Shown here in pieces: positions 32,054 to 44,198 of a stretch of DNA of 64,000 nucleotides. The notes beneath the pieces were generated by a model. That model had not been told where the DNA came from. It was given only the letters and a program-made list of their open reading frames with translations, and did no database searches. The DNA is from Platanthera guangdongensis. Taxonomy: Eukaryota; Streptophyta; Magnoliopsida; Asparagales; Orchidaceae. The translations under genes and the position numbers were made by a program. The stretch covers positions 12,379,046 to 12,443,045 of the forward strand of contig CM077155.1 in assembly GCA_039583875.1 (NCBI GenBank), read 5' to 3'. The stretch's first letter is position 1, and every line of letters begins with the position of its first letter.

Positions 32054-34019
32054 TATTGAAATTTATGAAATGAAAGTGGGTGATGGGCAGGCCGGACGGA
32101 CAAAGGGACTGAGTCCGCGAACTTGGCGGACTGCTGGTTGCGGCCTGGGTAAACAGGCTTGGTGGCTTGGCTGTTCTTGAGGAGCGGCCTGTGTTTGCGG
32201 CCTGGGTGACCTAACTTGGTTGCTTGGCTGTTTTTTGAGGAGTGGCCTTGTGTGCAGCCTATGCAGTCTGGTGTGCGGCCTGAGCGGACTAGGTGTGCAG
32301 CCTGGATGTTGTATGGCCAAGGTTGTCCTGGAACTTGGGCATCTAGTGGAGCGGCTTGAGCAGACTGTTGTTGGCGATCTGTTGGCAGTGCTCAGCCTGA
32401 TCTGCGGTCTGGCTGTCAACCAGCTCTTGAGTAACCATGCAGATTGGAAGTTGTATCCGCGGGTTATTGGCGGACTTGTGTTTTTGCGTCCGCGGAGTCC
32501 GCCTTTGTGGACTGGCTTTGGAGAGGAGCTTTGGTCTTTGCCGAGCTCTTTGTTGGGATGGATGTTGCACATCCTTGTGGCGAACTGACATGATGATTAG
32601 CGGTCTGGTGCTTCTTTGTCCGCCATGCTCGCGTCGTTGCTTAGTGGGCTGCTGGACTTGGTCATACTCTGTGACTATTCCATGGTGTCCGCAGAGTCTG
32701 TCGAGTCCGCTGTTGACCGGGCGGATTGCTTGTTGGTCGTGGACTCGTGGCGGGTTTTGGCATTGTTGGCGAGTTGTGCGGGCTGCCCTCTTGTCCGCGT
32801 ACAGTATGCGGACTGATGCAACAGAGTTGTGGTTGTGTCTGCATGTTATGGTGAATTGCAGACTGATGCAACAAGGTTGTGGTTGTGTCCGCATGTTGTG
32901 GTAAATTGCGGACTGATGCAGCATGAGTTGCGAGTGTGTCCGCATGCTGCATTGAGTGGCGGACTGGCGTTATGCTTGCGTTGGGCAGATTGGCGCTATG
33001 ATTTCTTTGGGCAGACTGGCGCTATGCTTGCGTTGGGCGGACTGGCGCAATGCTTGCTTTGGGCGGACAGGCGTAATGCTTACGTTTGGCGAACTGGCGC
33101 AATGCTTTCATTTGGCGGACTAACGCAGTGCCTGTGTTGTGCGGACTGGCAATGTATCTGCATAGTGGGCGGACTGTCCTTGACCTGGCTCTTGGAGGTT
33201 TGGAGTTTGCGCAAGTCCTTGTGGACTTGGCAGACTGTTTGTGTTAGCGCGCGGGCTGGGGTGGTGACTCAATTCACTTGGGTGGTGACCACACTCCTCA
33301 CCTCACCTATAAATAGACCCCTTGGCACAAGTACAGTACCTGAGTGAACAGTAAGTGAGGGCTTGGATAATTATTGCGGACTGTTTTTTGCTGTTCGTGC
33401 GGACTGAGCAAAGTTAACTGTTGTTGTTGCAGGTTGTGCAGCTAACACTGAGGAGCTAGGGGTTTGGATTTGACAGCGGTCAACATCAGTGAAGTTGAGA
33501 TTTCAATCAGCAGTTTCAGCAGGTCGCTTGCGGCTTGTCAGTTTCTCTGCTTCAGCATTTCCAAGTTCAATAACCTGTCTGTTATACTCGGTGAACTAGG
33601 CGGTCTGTTCCTCAGTTCGGCAGCGGCTTGTAGCAGTCAGTGAATAACGGTGTGTCCGCGCGGCCTCGCGGTCTCGGCGGACTCCGTATTCTAGTCGGCA
33701 TCTAGCAACAGCAGTTCGGGTGGCCTTGGAGACTTGGCGAATTGGGCGGTCTTGGCACTCTCCAGTTCTGTCCGCTCGGATTGTGTGACTTGTAATTTTT
33801 CCTGTTTCCCTATGTATTGGCGAAATCATGTCTCGCCACGTATACCTCGCATTGTAAAGAAGAATAAAAGAATATATGATCTTCTTTCCCCTTGTGATTG
33901 CTTTTGGTTATTGAGCTTGCTGTCCTGGTTTCCGCACGATCAAGGTGTGATCTTGGTAGTCCTGAGGATATTAATTTGGCATTAGGCAACCTTGGTGACC
34001 ACTTTGAGAAAATTCAACA
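32054..34019 (+). repeat. 5' LTR of J
   Basis: Starts TATTGAAATTTATG (canonical TGTTGAAATTTGTG in the 3' copy) and ends GAAAATTCAACA. It holds two tandem repeats: about three 50 bp units GCGGACTGATGCAACA.. (32810-32950) and about eight 26 bp units GGCGGACTGGCG.AATGCTTG (32955-33170). TATAAATA lies at 33308-33315. A PBS (TAGTATCAGAGAG, 34020-34032) follows. Confidence 0.9.
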
Positions 34020-34109
34020 TAGTATCAGAGAGAGGTTCAGTTGCTTGAGCAGTGATCAACTGGTGGTGTTGCTCTGTGCTTCTGATAAGCTTAACCAAAG
34101 TTTGCAGCA

Positions 34110-34976
34110 ATGGAAGGGAGTTATGCAAGAGGTATGGGTATTGAACTCTTGACCATGACTAACTTCAAGAAGTGAAAGTCATGCATGAAGAGTTTTATTC
34201 TTGGCGAGGAGCTATGTGAGGTCGTCGGTGGTGATGACATGTAGGAGGTTACTGCTGCTTTTGGGACTACTGAGCAGGTGAGGCTCTGGAGAAAACCTAA
34301 TACAAATGCGGAGTTTGTTCTCAAGAGGGTTGTTTCACCGGAGTTGTTTGATCACATCATTGGATGTGAATCAGCTACTGATATCTGGACAACCATTGAT
34401 GAGTTGTTCAACAGGAAGAATGTAGCAAGGCTACAATTCTTGGAGAATGAGTTGGCCAGGACAACTCAAGGAGACCTGACTATCTCTAACTACTTCTTGA
34501 AGATGAAGAGTCTATGTGCAGAGATATCAGCGCTTGATCCTGATGAGCCTATCTCGGAGGCCAAGTTAAAGAGGAACATCATCCGCGGCTTGCGGAAGGA
34601 ATATGTTGCCTTTGTAACCTTGGTGCAAGGCTGGGCAACTCAGCCATCTCTGCTGGAGCTTGACAATCTGCTTGCTTCACAGGAAAGTTTAGCCAGGCAG
34701 ATGGCAGGGGTGACTATCTCTGAAGGAGGTAGTGAAGTGCTGTTCACAGGCAAGAAGAAGAATAGATGGGAAGGGAAGAAGAATAATACCGCTGGTGAGA
34801 ATGAGCCTTCAACTTCTTATCAAGCAGAGAGGAGCGCTGCCCCTAAGAAGGATTGGAAGAAGAACTTAAAGTGCTATAGGTGTCATCAGCGAGGACACTA
34901 CAAGCGTGACTGCAAGGTCAAACTGCAGCCATGCTGCAGGCAAGGAGGAAGTTTGCTTGAATACAGAAGAAGCTAG
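34110..34976 (+). pseudogene. Copia J gag
   Basis: ATG at 34110 opens MEGSYARGMGIELLT, then TGA at 34173 (tryptophan in the D copy) and TAG near 34242 (glutamine in D). The frame continues with RLWRKPNTNAEFVLKRVV, FLENELARTTQGDLTISNYFLKMKSLCAE of the UBN2 gag core, and the CCHC knuckle CYRCHQRGHYKRDC at about 34870. A frameshift near 34930 moves the reading to the pol frame. Gag packages the element RNA. Confidence 0.88.
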
Positions 34977-36051
34977 ATGGAGTGGAGCTTTCATGACGGG
35001 CACTTGTGTTCGTGCTTTGTCCGCTGTCAACTTCAACGATGAGTGGATTGTGGACTCCGGGTGTGGTCATCACCTCACCGGAGAGAAGTTGAAGTTCTCT
35101 TATCTGCAAACTTACTCAGGTAACGAAGCTATCATAACTGCTGATAATACTGTTTATGTAGTAGAGAAGGAGGGGGTTGTGTCTTTGGGTAGTGATAAGG
35201 GGCCACTCACGTTAAGTAGTGTGTATCACGTACCGGGCATGAAGAAGAACCTCTTCTCTGTGACCAATGCGGTAGACGTGGGTTATCACGTTCTGTTTGG
35301 GCCAACAGATGTGAAGTTCCTTCGCAACGTATCAGCGGTAAAGGCTGATGTTGCTCATGTTGGAAGGAGAGTAAAGAATTTTTTTATTCTTGCAGCAAAC
35401 TCATATGTTGATTGGATGAGAGCTAACGATAGCGCTGCTATATGGCACGAGAGGCTGGGGCATGTAGGAATGGATAAGTTGAAAGCTATAGCAATAAGGA
35501 GCCTTGTGAGAGGCTTGCCTAAGCTATCTTCCTTTGGTGATGGTCACGTTTGCGCGGGATGTCAGTACGGCAAGGCTCATCGCCTTACGTTTGATAAATC
35601 ACAAATGAGGAGCAAGAGACCATTGGAGTGTATCCATGGTGACTTGATGGGACCAACAGTCACTGCTAGCCTTGGTGGGAGCAGATACATGCTTATGTTC
35701 ATTGATGACTACTCAAGGTACACTTGGGTTTATTTCTTGAAGGAGAAGTCAGAAGCTTTCCAGGTGTTTGTGGAGTTGAAGGAGCTTGTGGATGACCAAC
35801 TTGGCTTGCGGATCAAGAAGCTTAGAACAGACAATGGTGGTGAGTTTGTCTCTTCCGAGTTTTCTAACTTCTGCAGGAAACATGAGATCCAAATAGAGCT
35901 TACTAGTGCTCACACTCCACAACAAAATGGAGTAGCGGAGCAGAAGATCTGTCATCTAACGGAAACCTACAAGTGTTGGTTTCATGCGAAAGATATTCCT
36001 AGGTCCTTCTGGGCAGAGGGGATGTCTTGTGTTGCTTACGTCATCAATTGA
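34906..36051 (+). pseudogene. Copia J pol: protease and integrase
   Basis: Contains the protease signature EWIVDSGCGHHLTGE, the GAG-pre-integrase WHERLGHVGMDKL with CAGCQYGKAHR, and the integrase core with FIDDYSRYTWVYFL, LRTDNGGEF and SAHTPQQNGVAEQ. It ends at TGA 36049 after CVAYVIN, where an arginine codon (CGA) is expected. It cannot make a full enzyme, though the catalytic D, D and E are still visible. Confidence 0.9.
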
Positions 36052-36106
36052 ATGTCGGATCAACATGAAGTATCCTTTTAAGATGTTGCTGAAGGAATAG
36101 CCGAGT

Positions 36107-38121
36107 GTGGAACACCTTCGGGTGTTTGGATCAACTTGCTATGTGCATGTCCCGGATGCTTTAAGGACCAAGCTTGATGTGAAGGCAAGGAAGCTTTTCT
36201 TTGTTGGCTACGATGAGCGAAAGAAGGGATGGAAATGCATGGACCCTGTGACGAAGAAGTTTGTTGTATCAAGAGACGTGGTCTTTGAATAATTGAAGTC
36301 CGATGGAGGAGGCTCGGTTGAGCTATCTGAGAGCAAGGTTGATGAAGAGCAGAAGGTGACTGCTGAAGTTATGGAAGAGGAGCTTGTTGTTTTACCAGCA
36401 GCTCCTGTTGCTTCAAACTCTGATGCTGAGGCTTCTGTCTCAAGAAGCAGGGGGAGCATTGCTCAAAGCTTGCCCGAGGTTGGAGTTGAACCTGAGGTAG
36501 CAACGGAGGTGGTGAGCAAGGAGCAGACCCTTCGAAGATCAAAGAGGGTTATTATGCCACCTGCTCGGTACTGTGATGGGAATGCAGTGAGTTTTGTCTC
36601 CTGCTTCTTTGCAGGTCCTCTGGATGAGCGAGAGCTAGCAGACTTCAATGAGGCCACTGGAGTCAAGGAGTGGGAAGATGCCATGAAGGAGGAGATCTCT
36701 GCTCTCAAGAAAAATGAAACCTGGGACCTTGTGCCCAAGGTTGATGGCATCACTCCAGTGACTTGCAAGTGGGTGTTCAAGTTGAAGAAGAAGGCTTATG
36801 GGAGCATTGATAGATACAAAGCTCGTCTGGTTGCTCGAGGATTCTCTCAACAGTATGGAGAAGACTATGAGGAGACATTCAGTCCAGTTGCAAAGATGAC
36901 TTCCGTTAGAGTGGTGATTGCTTTGGCAGCTTGCAAGGGATGGAGGATGTGGCAGCTTGATGTGAAGAACGCTTTTCTTTATGGAGAGATTGATAAGGAC
37001 ATCTTCATGGATCAACCACTTGGCTTTGTTTTTGAAGATCATCCGGACTATGTCTGTAAACTCAGGAATGCTCTCTACGGGTTGAAGCAAGCTCCAAGAG
37101 TTGGTATAGGAAGATAGCAGAGTATCTACAATTTTGAGGATATCTTGCTTCCAACTTGGATTCAAGCTTGTTCATCAAGAAGAAGGGGGAGCTGCAAGTC
37201 TTGGTCCTGCTGTATGTTGATGGCATGATCATCACAGGGAATTCAGAAGAAGAGGTAGCTAGGCTCAGGGCTGAGCTTGCTATTTACTTTAAGATGAAGG
37301 ACTTGGGAGAGCTTCATCATTTCCTTGGTCTCAAAGTGGAGAGGAAGAAGAGCGGGATACTCATTTGCCAGAAAGGTTATGCAGATCGCATTGTTAGTCG
37401 ATTTGGCATGGGCGAAGGGAAGAGTTTCTCTATTCCTCTGGATCTTAGCCTGAAGATTCGACGAGATGAAGGAAGGATTCTTCCTGATCCCTTGGTGTTC
37501 AGAGCTCTAGTTGGGAGCTTGATGTACTTAACAATTATAAGGCCAGACATTGCTTACGATGTTGGCCGAGTAAGTCAGTTTATGGCTGAACCAAGGAAGT
37601 CTCATCTTGTAGCGGCAAAGAATATCTTGAAGTATGTCAAGTCGACTTCTGATATGGGACTCCTCTATAGCAGGGACACGGTGTTTTCTTTGCTTGGATA
37701 CACGGATGCTGATTATGGTGGTGACTAGAATGATCGAAGATCAACTTCGAGTTATGATTTCACTTGTGGATCAGCTTACATTTCGTGGTGTAGCAAGAAG
37801 CAGGACTCAGTGTGTGTGTTTACTACGAAAGCAGAGTATAAGGCTTCGACCTTGGCTGCTCGGGAAGCCATCTGGTTGAGGAGGCTGATAGAGGATGTTC
37901 ATGAAGAAGTGCAAGGACCTACTTTGCTCCAAGGTGACAATGAGAGTGCTCTCAAACTGGTGAACAATACAGTGTGTCACGCAAGGACCAAGCATATTGA
38001 GATCGAGCACCACTTCATAAGAGAAAAGGTGTTGGAGGGATCTCTTCTAGTCGGGCATGTTCGGAGTGAAGATAATCTTGCTGATATCTTCACGAAGCCG
38101 TTGTCGAAGGGGCCATTTTAG
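36107..38121 (+). pseudogene. Copia J pol: integrase end, reverse transcriptase, RNase H
   Basis: From the LRVFGSTCYVHVP block the frame runs through TAA at 36290, the start of RT ([42 protein letters not shown]), a frameshift near 37105, then LYVDGMIITG, where the catalytic YVDD is changed to YVDG. It continues with RPDIAYDVG, a TAG at 37726 in the DADYGGD..NDRRS block, and RNase H (FTTKAEYKAS, ARTKHIEIEHHFI, ADIFTKPLSKG) to 38121. Confidence 0.9.
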
Positions 38122-38160
38122 TGGTTACGAGGCTTGTTGGGTTTGATCACCACTTCTCAC

Positions 38161-38172
38161 TTCAAGTGGGAG
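38161..38172 (+). other. Polypurine tract of J
   Basis: TTCAAGTGGGAG directly precedes the 3' LTR start TGTTGAAA, as usual in Copia elements. Confidence 0.8.
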
Positions 38173-40139
38173 TGTTGAAATTTGTGAAGTGAAAGTGGGT
38201 GATGGGCAGGCCAGGCGGACTGAGTCTGCGGACTGGGCGGACTGCTGGTTGCGGCCTGGGTGACCTGGCTTGGTGGCTTGGCTGTTCTTGAAGAGCAGCC
38301 CGTATGGCCTGTGTTTGCGGCCTGGGTGACCTAACTTGGTTGCTTGGCTGTTTTTTGAGGAGCGTCCTTGTGTACGGCCTATACAGTCTGGTGTGCGGCG
38401 TGAGCGGACTAGGTGTGCTGCCTGGATGTTGTATGGCCATGGTTGTCTTACAACTTGGGCATCTAGTGGAGCGGCCTGAGCGGACTGTTGTTGGTGGTCT
38501 GTTAGCAGTGCTCAGCTTGATCTGCGGTCTGGCTGTCAACCAGCTCTTGAGTAACCATGAAGATTGGAAGTTGTATCCGCGGGTTGTTGGCAGACTTGTG
38601 TTTTTGCGTCCGCGGAGTCCGCCCATGTGGAATGGCTTTGGAGAGGAGCTTTGGAATTTGCCGATCTCTCTGTTGGGATGGATGTTGCACATCCTGGTGG
38701 CGGATTGACCTGATGATTGGAGGTCTGGTGCTTCTATGTCCGCCATGCTTACGCCGTTGCTTGGTGGGTTGCTGGACTTGGTCATACTCTGTGACCAGTC
38801 CATGGTGTCCGCAGAGTCTGCCGAGTGCGCTGTTGACCGGGCGGACTGCCTGTTGGTCATGGACTCGTGGCGGGTTTTGGCGTTGTTGGCGAGTTGTGCG
38901 GGCTGCCCTCTTGTTCGCGTACAGTATGCGGACTGATGCAACAGAGTTGTGGTTGTGTCCGCATGTTATGGTGAATTACGGACTGATGCAACAAGTGTTG
39001 TGGTTGTGTCCGCATGTTGTTGTAAATTGCGGACTGATGCAACATGAGTTGTGAGTGTGTCCGCATGCTGCGTTGAGTGGCGGACTGGCGTTATGCTTTC
39101 GTTGGGCAGATTTGCGCTATACTTGCTTTGGGCGGACTGTCGCTATGCTTGCGTTGGGTGGACTGGTGTAATGCTTGCTTTGGGCGGACTGGCGCAATGC
39201 TTGCATTTGGCGGACTGGCGCAATGCTCGCATTGGGCGGACTGATGCAGTGCATGTGTTGTGTGGACTGGCAATGTGTCCGCATAGTGGGCGGACTGTCC
39301 TTGACTGGCTCCTGGAGGTTTGGGGTTTGGCCAAGTCCTTGCGGACTTGGCGGACTATTTGTGTTAGCGCGCGGGCTGGGGTGGTGACTCTATTCACTTA
39401 GGTGGTGACCATACTCTTCACCTCACCTATAAATAGACCCCCCCTGGCACAGCTATAGTAACTGAGTGAATAGTAAGTGAGGGTTTGGATAATTATTGCG
39501 GACTGATTTTTGCTATTCGCGCGGACTGAGCAAAGTTAACTGTTGCTATTGCAGGTTGTGCGGCTAACACTGAGGAGCCAGGGGTTTGGCTTTGACAGCG
39601 CTCAGTATCAGTGAAGTTGTGGTTTCAATCAGCGGTTTCAGCAGGTCGCTTGCGGCTTGTCAGTTTCTCTGCTTTAGCATTTCCAAGTTCAATAACCTGT
39701 CCGCTATACTCGGCAGACTAGGCGGTCTGTTCCTTAGTTCGGCAGCGGCTTGTAGCAGTCGGTGAATAACGGTGTGTCCGCGTGGCCTCGCAGTCTAGGC
39801 AGACTCTATATTCTAGTCGACATGGAGCAACAGCAGTTCAGGCGGCCTTGGCGACTTGGCGAACTGGGCGGTCTCGTCGGTCTCCAGTTCTGTCCATGAG
39901 GATTGTGTAACTTGTAATTTTTCCTATTTTCCCGTGTACTGTCAAAATCATGTCTCGCCATGTATACCTCGCATTGTAAAGAAGAATAAAAGAATATATG
40001 ATCTGCTTGCCCCTTGATTGCTTTTGGTTATTGAGCTTGTTGTCCTGGTTTCCGCACGATCAAGGTGTGATCTTGGTAGTCCTGAGGATATTAATTTGGC
40101 ATTAGGCTACCTTGGTGGCCACTATGAGAAAATTCAACA
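38173..40139 (+). repeat. 3' LTR of J
   Basis: 1967 bp, TGTTGAAATTTGTG to AAAATTCAACA, with the same 50 bp and 26 bp tandem repeats (about 38930-39065 and 39070-39290) and TATAAATA at 39428-39435. Clearly more diverged from its partner LTR than the two G LTRs are from each other. Confidence 0.9.
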
Positions 40140-40303
40140 GGTGTTGCCGATATCAGAATTTGATGTGATCTTTGGTATGGACTTGCTCTCGGAGCAGCGT
40201 GTCTATATAGATTGCAAGTCAAAGGAAGTCACACTGGAGCCAAATTTCGAACAAGAAACGAAGTTCGCTGGTATGCGAGGGACGAGCTTAACATTGATGT
40301 CTG
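40140..40303 (+). pseudogene. Gypsy H protease, end part
   Basis: Reads [43 protein letters not shown] and LMS, continuing the protease cut at 32053. Cut again at 40303 by G insertion; resumes at 50144 with [14 protein letters not shown]. Confidence 0.88.
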
Positions 40304-42765
40304 TGTAACAGCCCAAAGTTCTGAAACAGGAAAATTTGGGTGACACGGCCTGGGACACGGGCGTGTCCCAGGGCGTGTCAGGTGACACGGCCTGCGACAC
40401 GGGCGTGTCGCAGGGCGTGTCGAGTTGTGTCGACGATTGGGCTTTGTCTCGACGATTTCTGGTCTCGAAGATTCGTCGAGAGGAGGCACACGGCCCAGGA
40501 CACGGGCGTGTCCAAGGCCGTGTCGCATGCTCGACGATTTTTTTACTCGACGATCGTCGAGTGTCGAGAAGTGTGTGTCGAGTGTTGAACACGGCCTGTG
40601 ACACGGGCGTGTCACAGGGCGTGTCAAATCAGGCGACGAACTCAGCCCGCCGAAAGAATTCGACAGGGCGTGTCTTTGTGCCGTGTCTGGGCACACGGCC
40701 TGGGACACGGGCGTGTCACAGGCCGTGTGAAGTCTCGGGATGATTTGGGATTTTTTCACCCAGGTACACGGCCACAGACACGGGCGTGTCTGAAGGCGTG
40801 TTGGTGACACGGCCAATGACACGGGCGTGTCCCGTGGGCGTGTCACTGGTTTGGATAAGTCGGTTGACCACCGCTTGAGGCACACGGCCAGGCACACGGC
40901 CGTGTTCGAGGCCGTGTCGGGTCAAAATGTGTGTTTTTGGCAGAATCGTGGCCGTCCATTTCTTCAGTCTGGATCCAAGGGCTGAAAGCTCTTCTTCTTT
41001 TTCCTTAAGGGCCGAAATCAGAAAAGAATCCTCACTTTGAATTGGCCTTCATCTTTCTTCAAGAGAGAGAGAAAGAGAGAGAGAAAGGAGGAGGAAGAAG
41101 GGAAGGGGGCTGCTGTTGGTGGTGCTGCGGTTTACCGGCGAGAGATCCGAAGCCAGCGTTGCGGAGGAAACGCTCTTGCGAGTCTTGCAAGCAAGCTTTC
41201 AAGCCATGGCACCGAAGCGATCGTCAAGGGTAACGACTTTTCTTCCTAGCCATGTGAAGGCTTCTGTTTTGGCATATCTTTTGATTCCCCCACCAAGAGG
41301 TGGCTGCTTTTGGGAGTCATTTGGGTGGATGCTTGAAATCCCCTTGGTATTGCATATAGATCCGGAAATGAGTACGGAATAGGCATGCTGTGTGAAGCCC
41401 ATCTGGACAGGTTGGTCTGGATTGGTGATGTTGCATACGAACCGGAGAAGACTCCGTGATAAACGTGTAGTGTAAGGAGTCGATGGGTTATGCCTGCGAA
41501 AAGGAGTAGCAGGAAGTACTGGGGTGGTAGTCCAGGAAAATAGCCTTGTGGTGGTTTTGGGTCCAACCTGTGGTTGAGGCACAGGAAGTACTGGTGGGAC
41601 CAGGAAAGGCCCTTTTTGTGATGCTTGATGTCATAGGGTGTCCACCTGTGAAGCGAGTCACAGGAAGTACTGGTGTGCCCAGGAAAGACCCCTGACATTT
41701 GTGCTTATGCGGTGTCCACCTGTGGAGAGAATCACAGGAAGTACTGGTGCGCCCAGGAAAGACCCGCTGTTGCTGTGAGGAAATGGGTATAGTGAAATAC
41801 CCAGGCTTGAATGCCAGGAACAGGATTGGTGAGACCGACCCGCGCCTTTGATATAGCCGTGAGTACGCTGTACTCGGAGAAGGCAAGGCGATTTGAGCAA
41901 CGGGGGGTGGAGGATCCGACCTGCGCTATGTCCGTCTGACGTGAGACCAAAAAGTGCGGTTTGTTGGAGCGCATAGCAAGAGTCTTCGGCCTGCGCGCCA
42001 TGACACAAAGGGGGGCTACGGGCCATCCCGGTGTCCGAGGACTAACTCCGGCTGCACGCCATGGAGTAAATGCTCAAGAGTGTTACCGTTGGGTGATAAC
42101 CCTGATACGGTGGTGGGCAAGAGGTTGCCAGAACACCAAGAATGTGCCCTGAGTGCACGGACCGTTGGGCCGGGCGGCGAACGGTTGTGATGGCTTGTGT
42201 GCGTGAAAGCACCTTTGATGATATAGCTTGCCATACTTGTGATATGATATGCCTGCAGGGAAAATACCGCTGCCCCGAGAGGAGGGGTAGGGTCGTTATA
42301 ATTTGGTCAGCTGAACGCTGACCGTTGCTTTTGTTTGCCACCGTTGGGTGGATTGTCCTTGCACAGGTGCTGGAGAGCCGAGCGGGTCGCATAGAGGTTG
42401 ATGCTCCTGCTGGTGTTGCTGCTGCTGCTAGCCCTCGAAGGCTAATGTTCTTTTGAGTGTTTTCTTTTTGTGGCCGGCCTGCGCGCCAATTTGTTTAGGC
42501 CACTGCATGAAAGCCCTGTAAGGCCATAAGGCCAATACTTTATACATGTTGTAAGACATTCCTATCTATATATAAAATGTGGAGTTTATATTTGGACATT
42601 CATGAGGAGTTCAAGTAGCTTAGGCTTCCGCTAGAATGCTTGGGATAGGTGCGATGTGCTGCTCTGGTATCATCCTGTACCTTCACCGACTGTTTTGTGG
42701 TATATCCTATGGGGCCCCGGCCGGACCTTCTAGAATATATCATATGAACGGATGGGGTTGTTACA
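40304..42765 (+). repeat. 5' LTR of G
   Basis: TGTAACAGCCC to GGGGTTGTTACA. Eight palindrome units at 40341-40920, a GA-rich leader (41060-41105), the start-codon exon at 41206-41229, and TATATATAAAA near 42563. The following TTTTTGGTATCGG is a weak match to the initiator-Met PBS. Confidence 0.93.
40341..40920. repeat. Covarying palindrome array in 5' LTR of G
   Basis: Eight units. The best three have 11-base perfect arms around GG: CCTGGGACACG/CGTGTCCCAGG (40349-40372), CCTGCGACACG/CGTGTCGCAGG (40391-40414), CCTGTGACACG/CGTGTCACAGG (40595-40618). Outer ACACGG and GCGTGT extend the stems with one mismatch. TCGACGAT/ATTCGTCGAG stems lie between them (40430-40580). Confidence 0.93.
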
Positions 42766-42983
42766 TTTTTGGTATCGGTTGTCTTGGTCTTTCCCTCTCG
42801 AAGTCGTGGCCGACTTCTTTTGTGGGGTGGCGAGCACGTGGTTGTGCACACCAAAGTCTACGATTGAACTCCTGAATGTCCATGATAGGAATGAATTTTG
42901 TATGTTTGAGGAACCCGCGTGTTCCTAGTTTGTGTTGTTTGCTTGGGTACGACCGCTAATGTGTGTGGCTTGTCCACCTTTAG
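41230..42983 (+). other. Proposed leader intron of G, spanning the LTR end and PBS
   Basis: GTAACG at 41230 to ..CACCTTTAG at 42983. If unspliced, the LTR ATG reads only 58 codons to TAG 41380. Splicing would remove the LTR/PBS junction from the gag-pol mRNA. Confidence 0.6.
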
Positions 42984-44106
42984 GTGACTCGGAGTGGAGC
43001 TGGGCAGTCTGAGCCCCAGCGTTCTGATGAAAGTACGGCACCAGCCGCGGTGCCTACACCTCCACCGTCTGCGGAACATGTCCGTTTAGTTGCGGAGGCC
43101 TTGTTTACCATGATCCAAGGCCAGCCACTTAGGCAGGAGCAAGCGGCTGTGGGGCCAGAACAGGTGGCGGCAAGGCCTGAACCTGTCGTGGATGTGGTAC
43201 CTCGAGCGGCCGAGAAGCAGCTAACGCGGTTTATGAGTTTCCATCCGCCTACGTTCTCGGGAGCGGGAACCCCGACGCAGGCTGAGGATTGGTTATCGCG
43301 CGTCAAGCGAGTGATGACGGCGATAGGCACGGCGGAGCATCAGAAAGTTACCTTAGCCACCTTCTTGCTTGAAGGAGAAGCTCGGTTATGGTGGGATGAG
43401 ATGGAGTTGCATCATTTGGCGGGTCGTCCGTTAACCCAAGTGTCGATGGAAGAATTCTCCCGGCTCTTCCTAGCGAAGCACCTTCCTGTGGCTCAACGGA
43501 TAGCCATGGAAAATGAATTCCAACGGTTGACTCAAGGTGATGGCAGTGTTGACGCGTACCTGCATGAGTTTACTCGCTTGGGGCGGTATGCGGGTTCGAT
43601 TTTTGCTGATGAGCAGAGGAAGACTAATCGGTTCTATGAAGGACTGAGGGACGAGTTGAGGTTCCTTGTGTCTAGTTCGGTGAACCAGGGTTTCCAAGCG
43701 TTGGTTGACACTGCGACCGCGTTGGAAAAAGATATGAAGAGGGTGCAAGGGAAGAGAGCGTTGGTGATGACGCAACCGGAGTGGAAGGCTCCCCGATCTG
43801 GAAAATCGTTTTATAAGAAGAGATGGGGTAAGAAGTCCAAGTCTAGTGGACAAGCTCCTTCATCAGTTGCAACAGGAGCAACATCAGGGGCAACCTCCAA
43901 GCCAGAAACTCGTACCTGCTTCAATTGTGGTAGGATGGGGCATATTGCGCGAGATTGCCGGATGCCGCCAAAGAGTGAAAAGAAGGCGGGAGCATCTTAT
44001 GTGGAGAAAGGAAAAGCGGTGGTGGATTCCTCTGCCTCGCAGGCGCAACCCCGAGTCTACAATCTTGGCCTGCAGGAGGCCATCAAGCAGAGTGACGTGG
44101 TCACAG

Positions 44107-44198
44107 GTATGAGTTTAGTTTTGCTTATGCTAATGTTTGTATGCTTAGCTTAGTACCCCCTACGTTTGTGGTTTGTGTGTGTGACATGTTTGTCATAG
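44107..44198 (+). other. Proposed 92 bp intron between gag and protease of G
   Basis: Donor CACAG|GTATGAG, acceptor GTCATAG|GT. Splicing gives VVTG-FVMIRD in frame; retention adds 15 codons and ends at 44151-44153. H has the same junction and F keeps the donor. Confidence 0.7.

Larger units (their letters stand above)
32054..40139 (+). mobile_element. Copia element J, complete but decayed, inserted in H protease
   Basis: 8086 bp with two LTRs of about 1966 bp. Flanking agtgc (32049-32053) and ggtgt (40140-40144) each differ by one transition from an original agtgt, which restores the H reading GCATTAGTGTTGCCG. Same family as D. Gag and pol carry many stops and frameshifts, so it is inactive. 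Confidence 0.9.

Noticed and set aside
40336..40925. Long open frames on both strands with DTGVSQGV or TRPVTRACHRP peptides (also in A, H, F)
   Set aside because: They are translations of the LTR palindromes, which lack stop codons; no start context, no homology to proteins, and frames are mirrored on both strands.
41116..41382. Stand-alone short gene in the LTR of G reading through MAPKRSSRVTTF
   Set aside because: Best explained as the unspliced reading of the proposed first gag exon; no conserved sequence after the donor.
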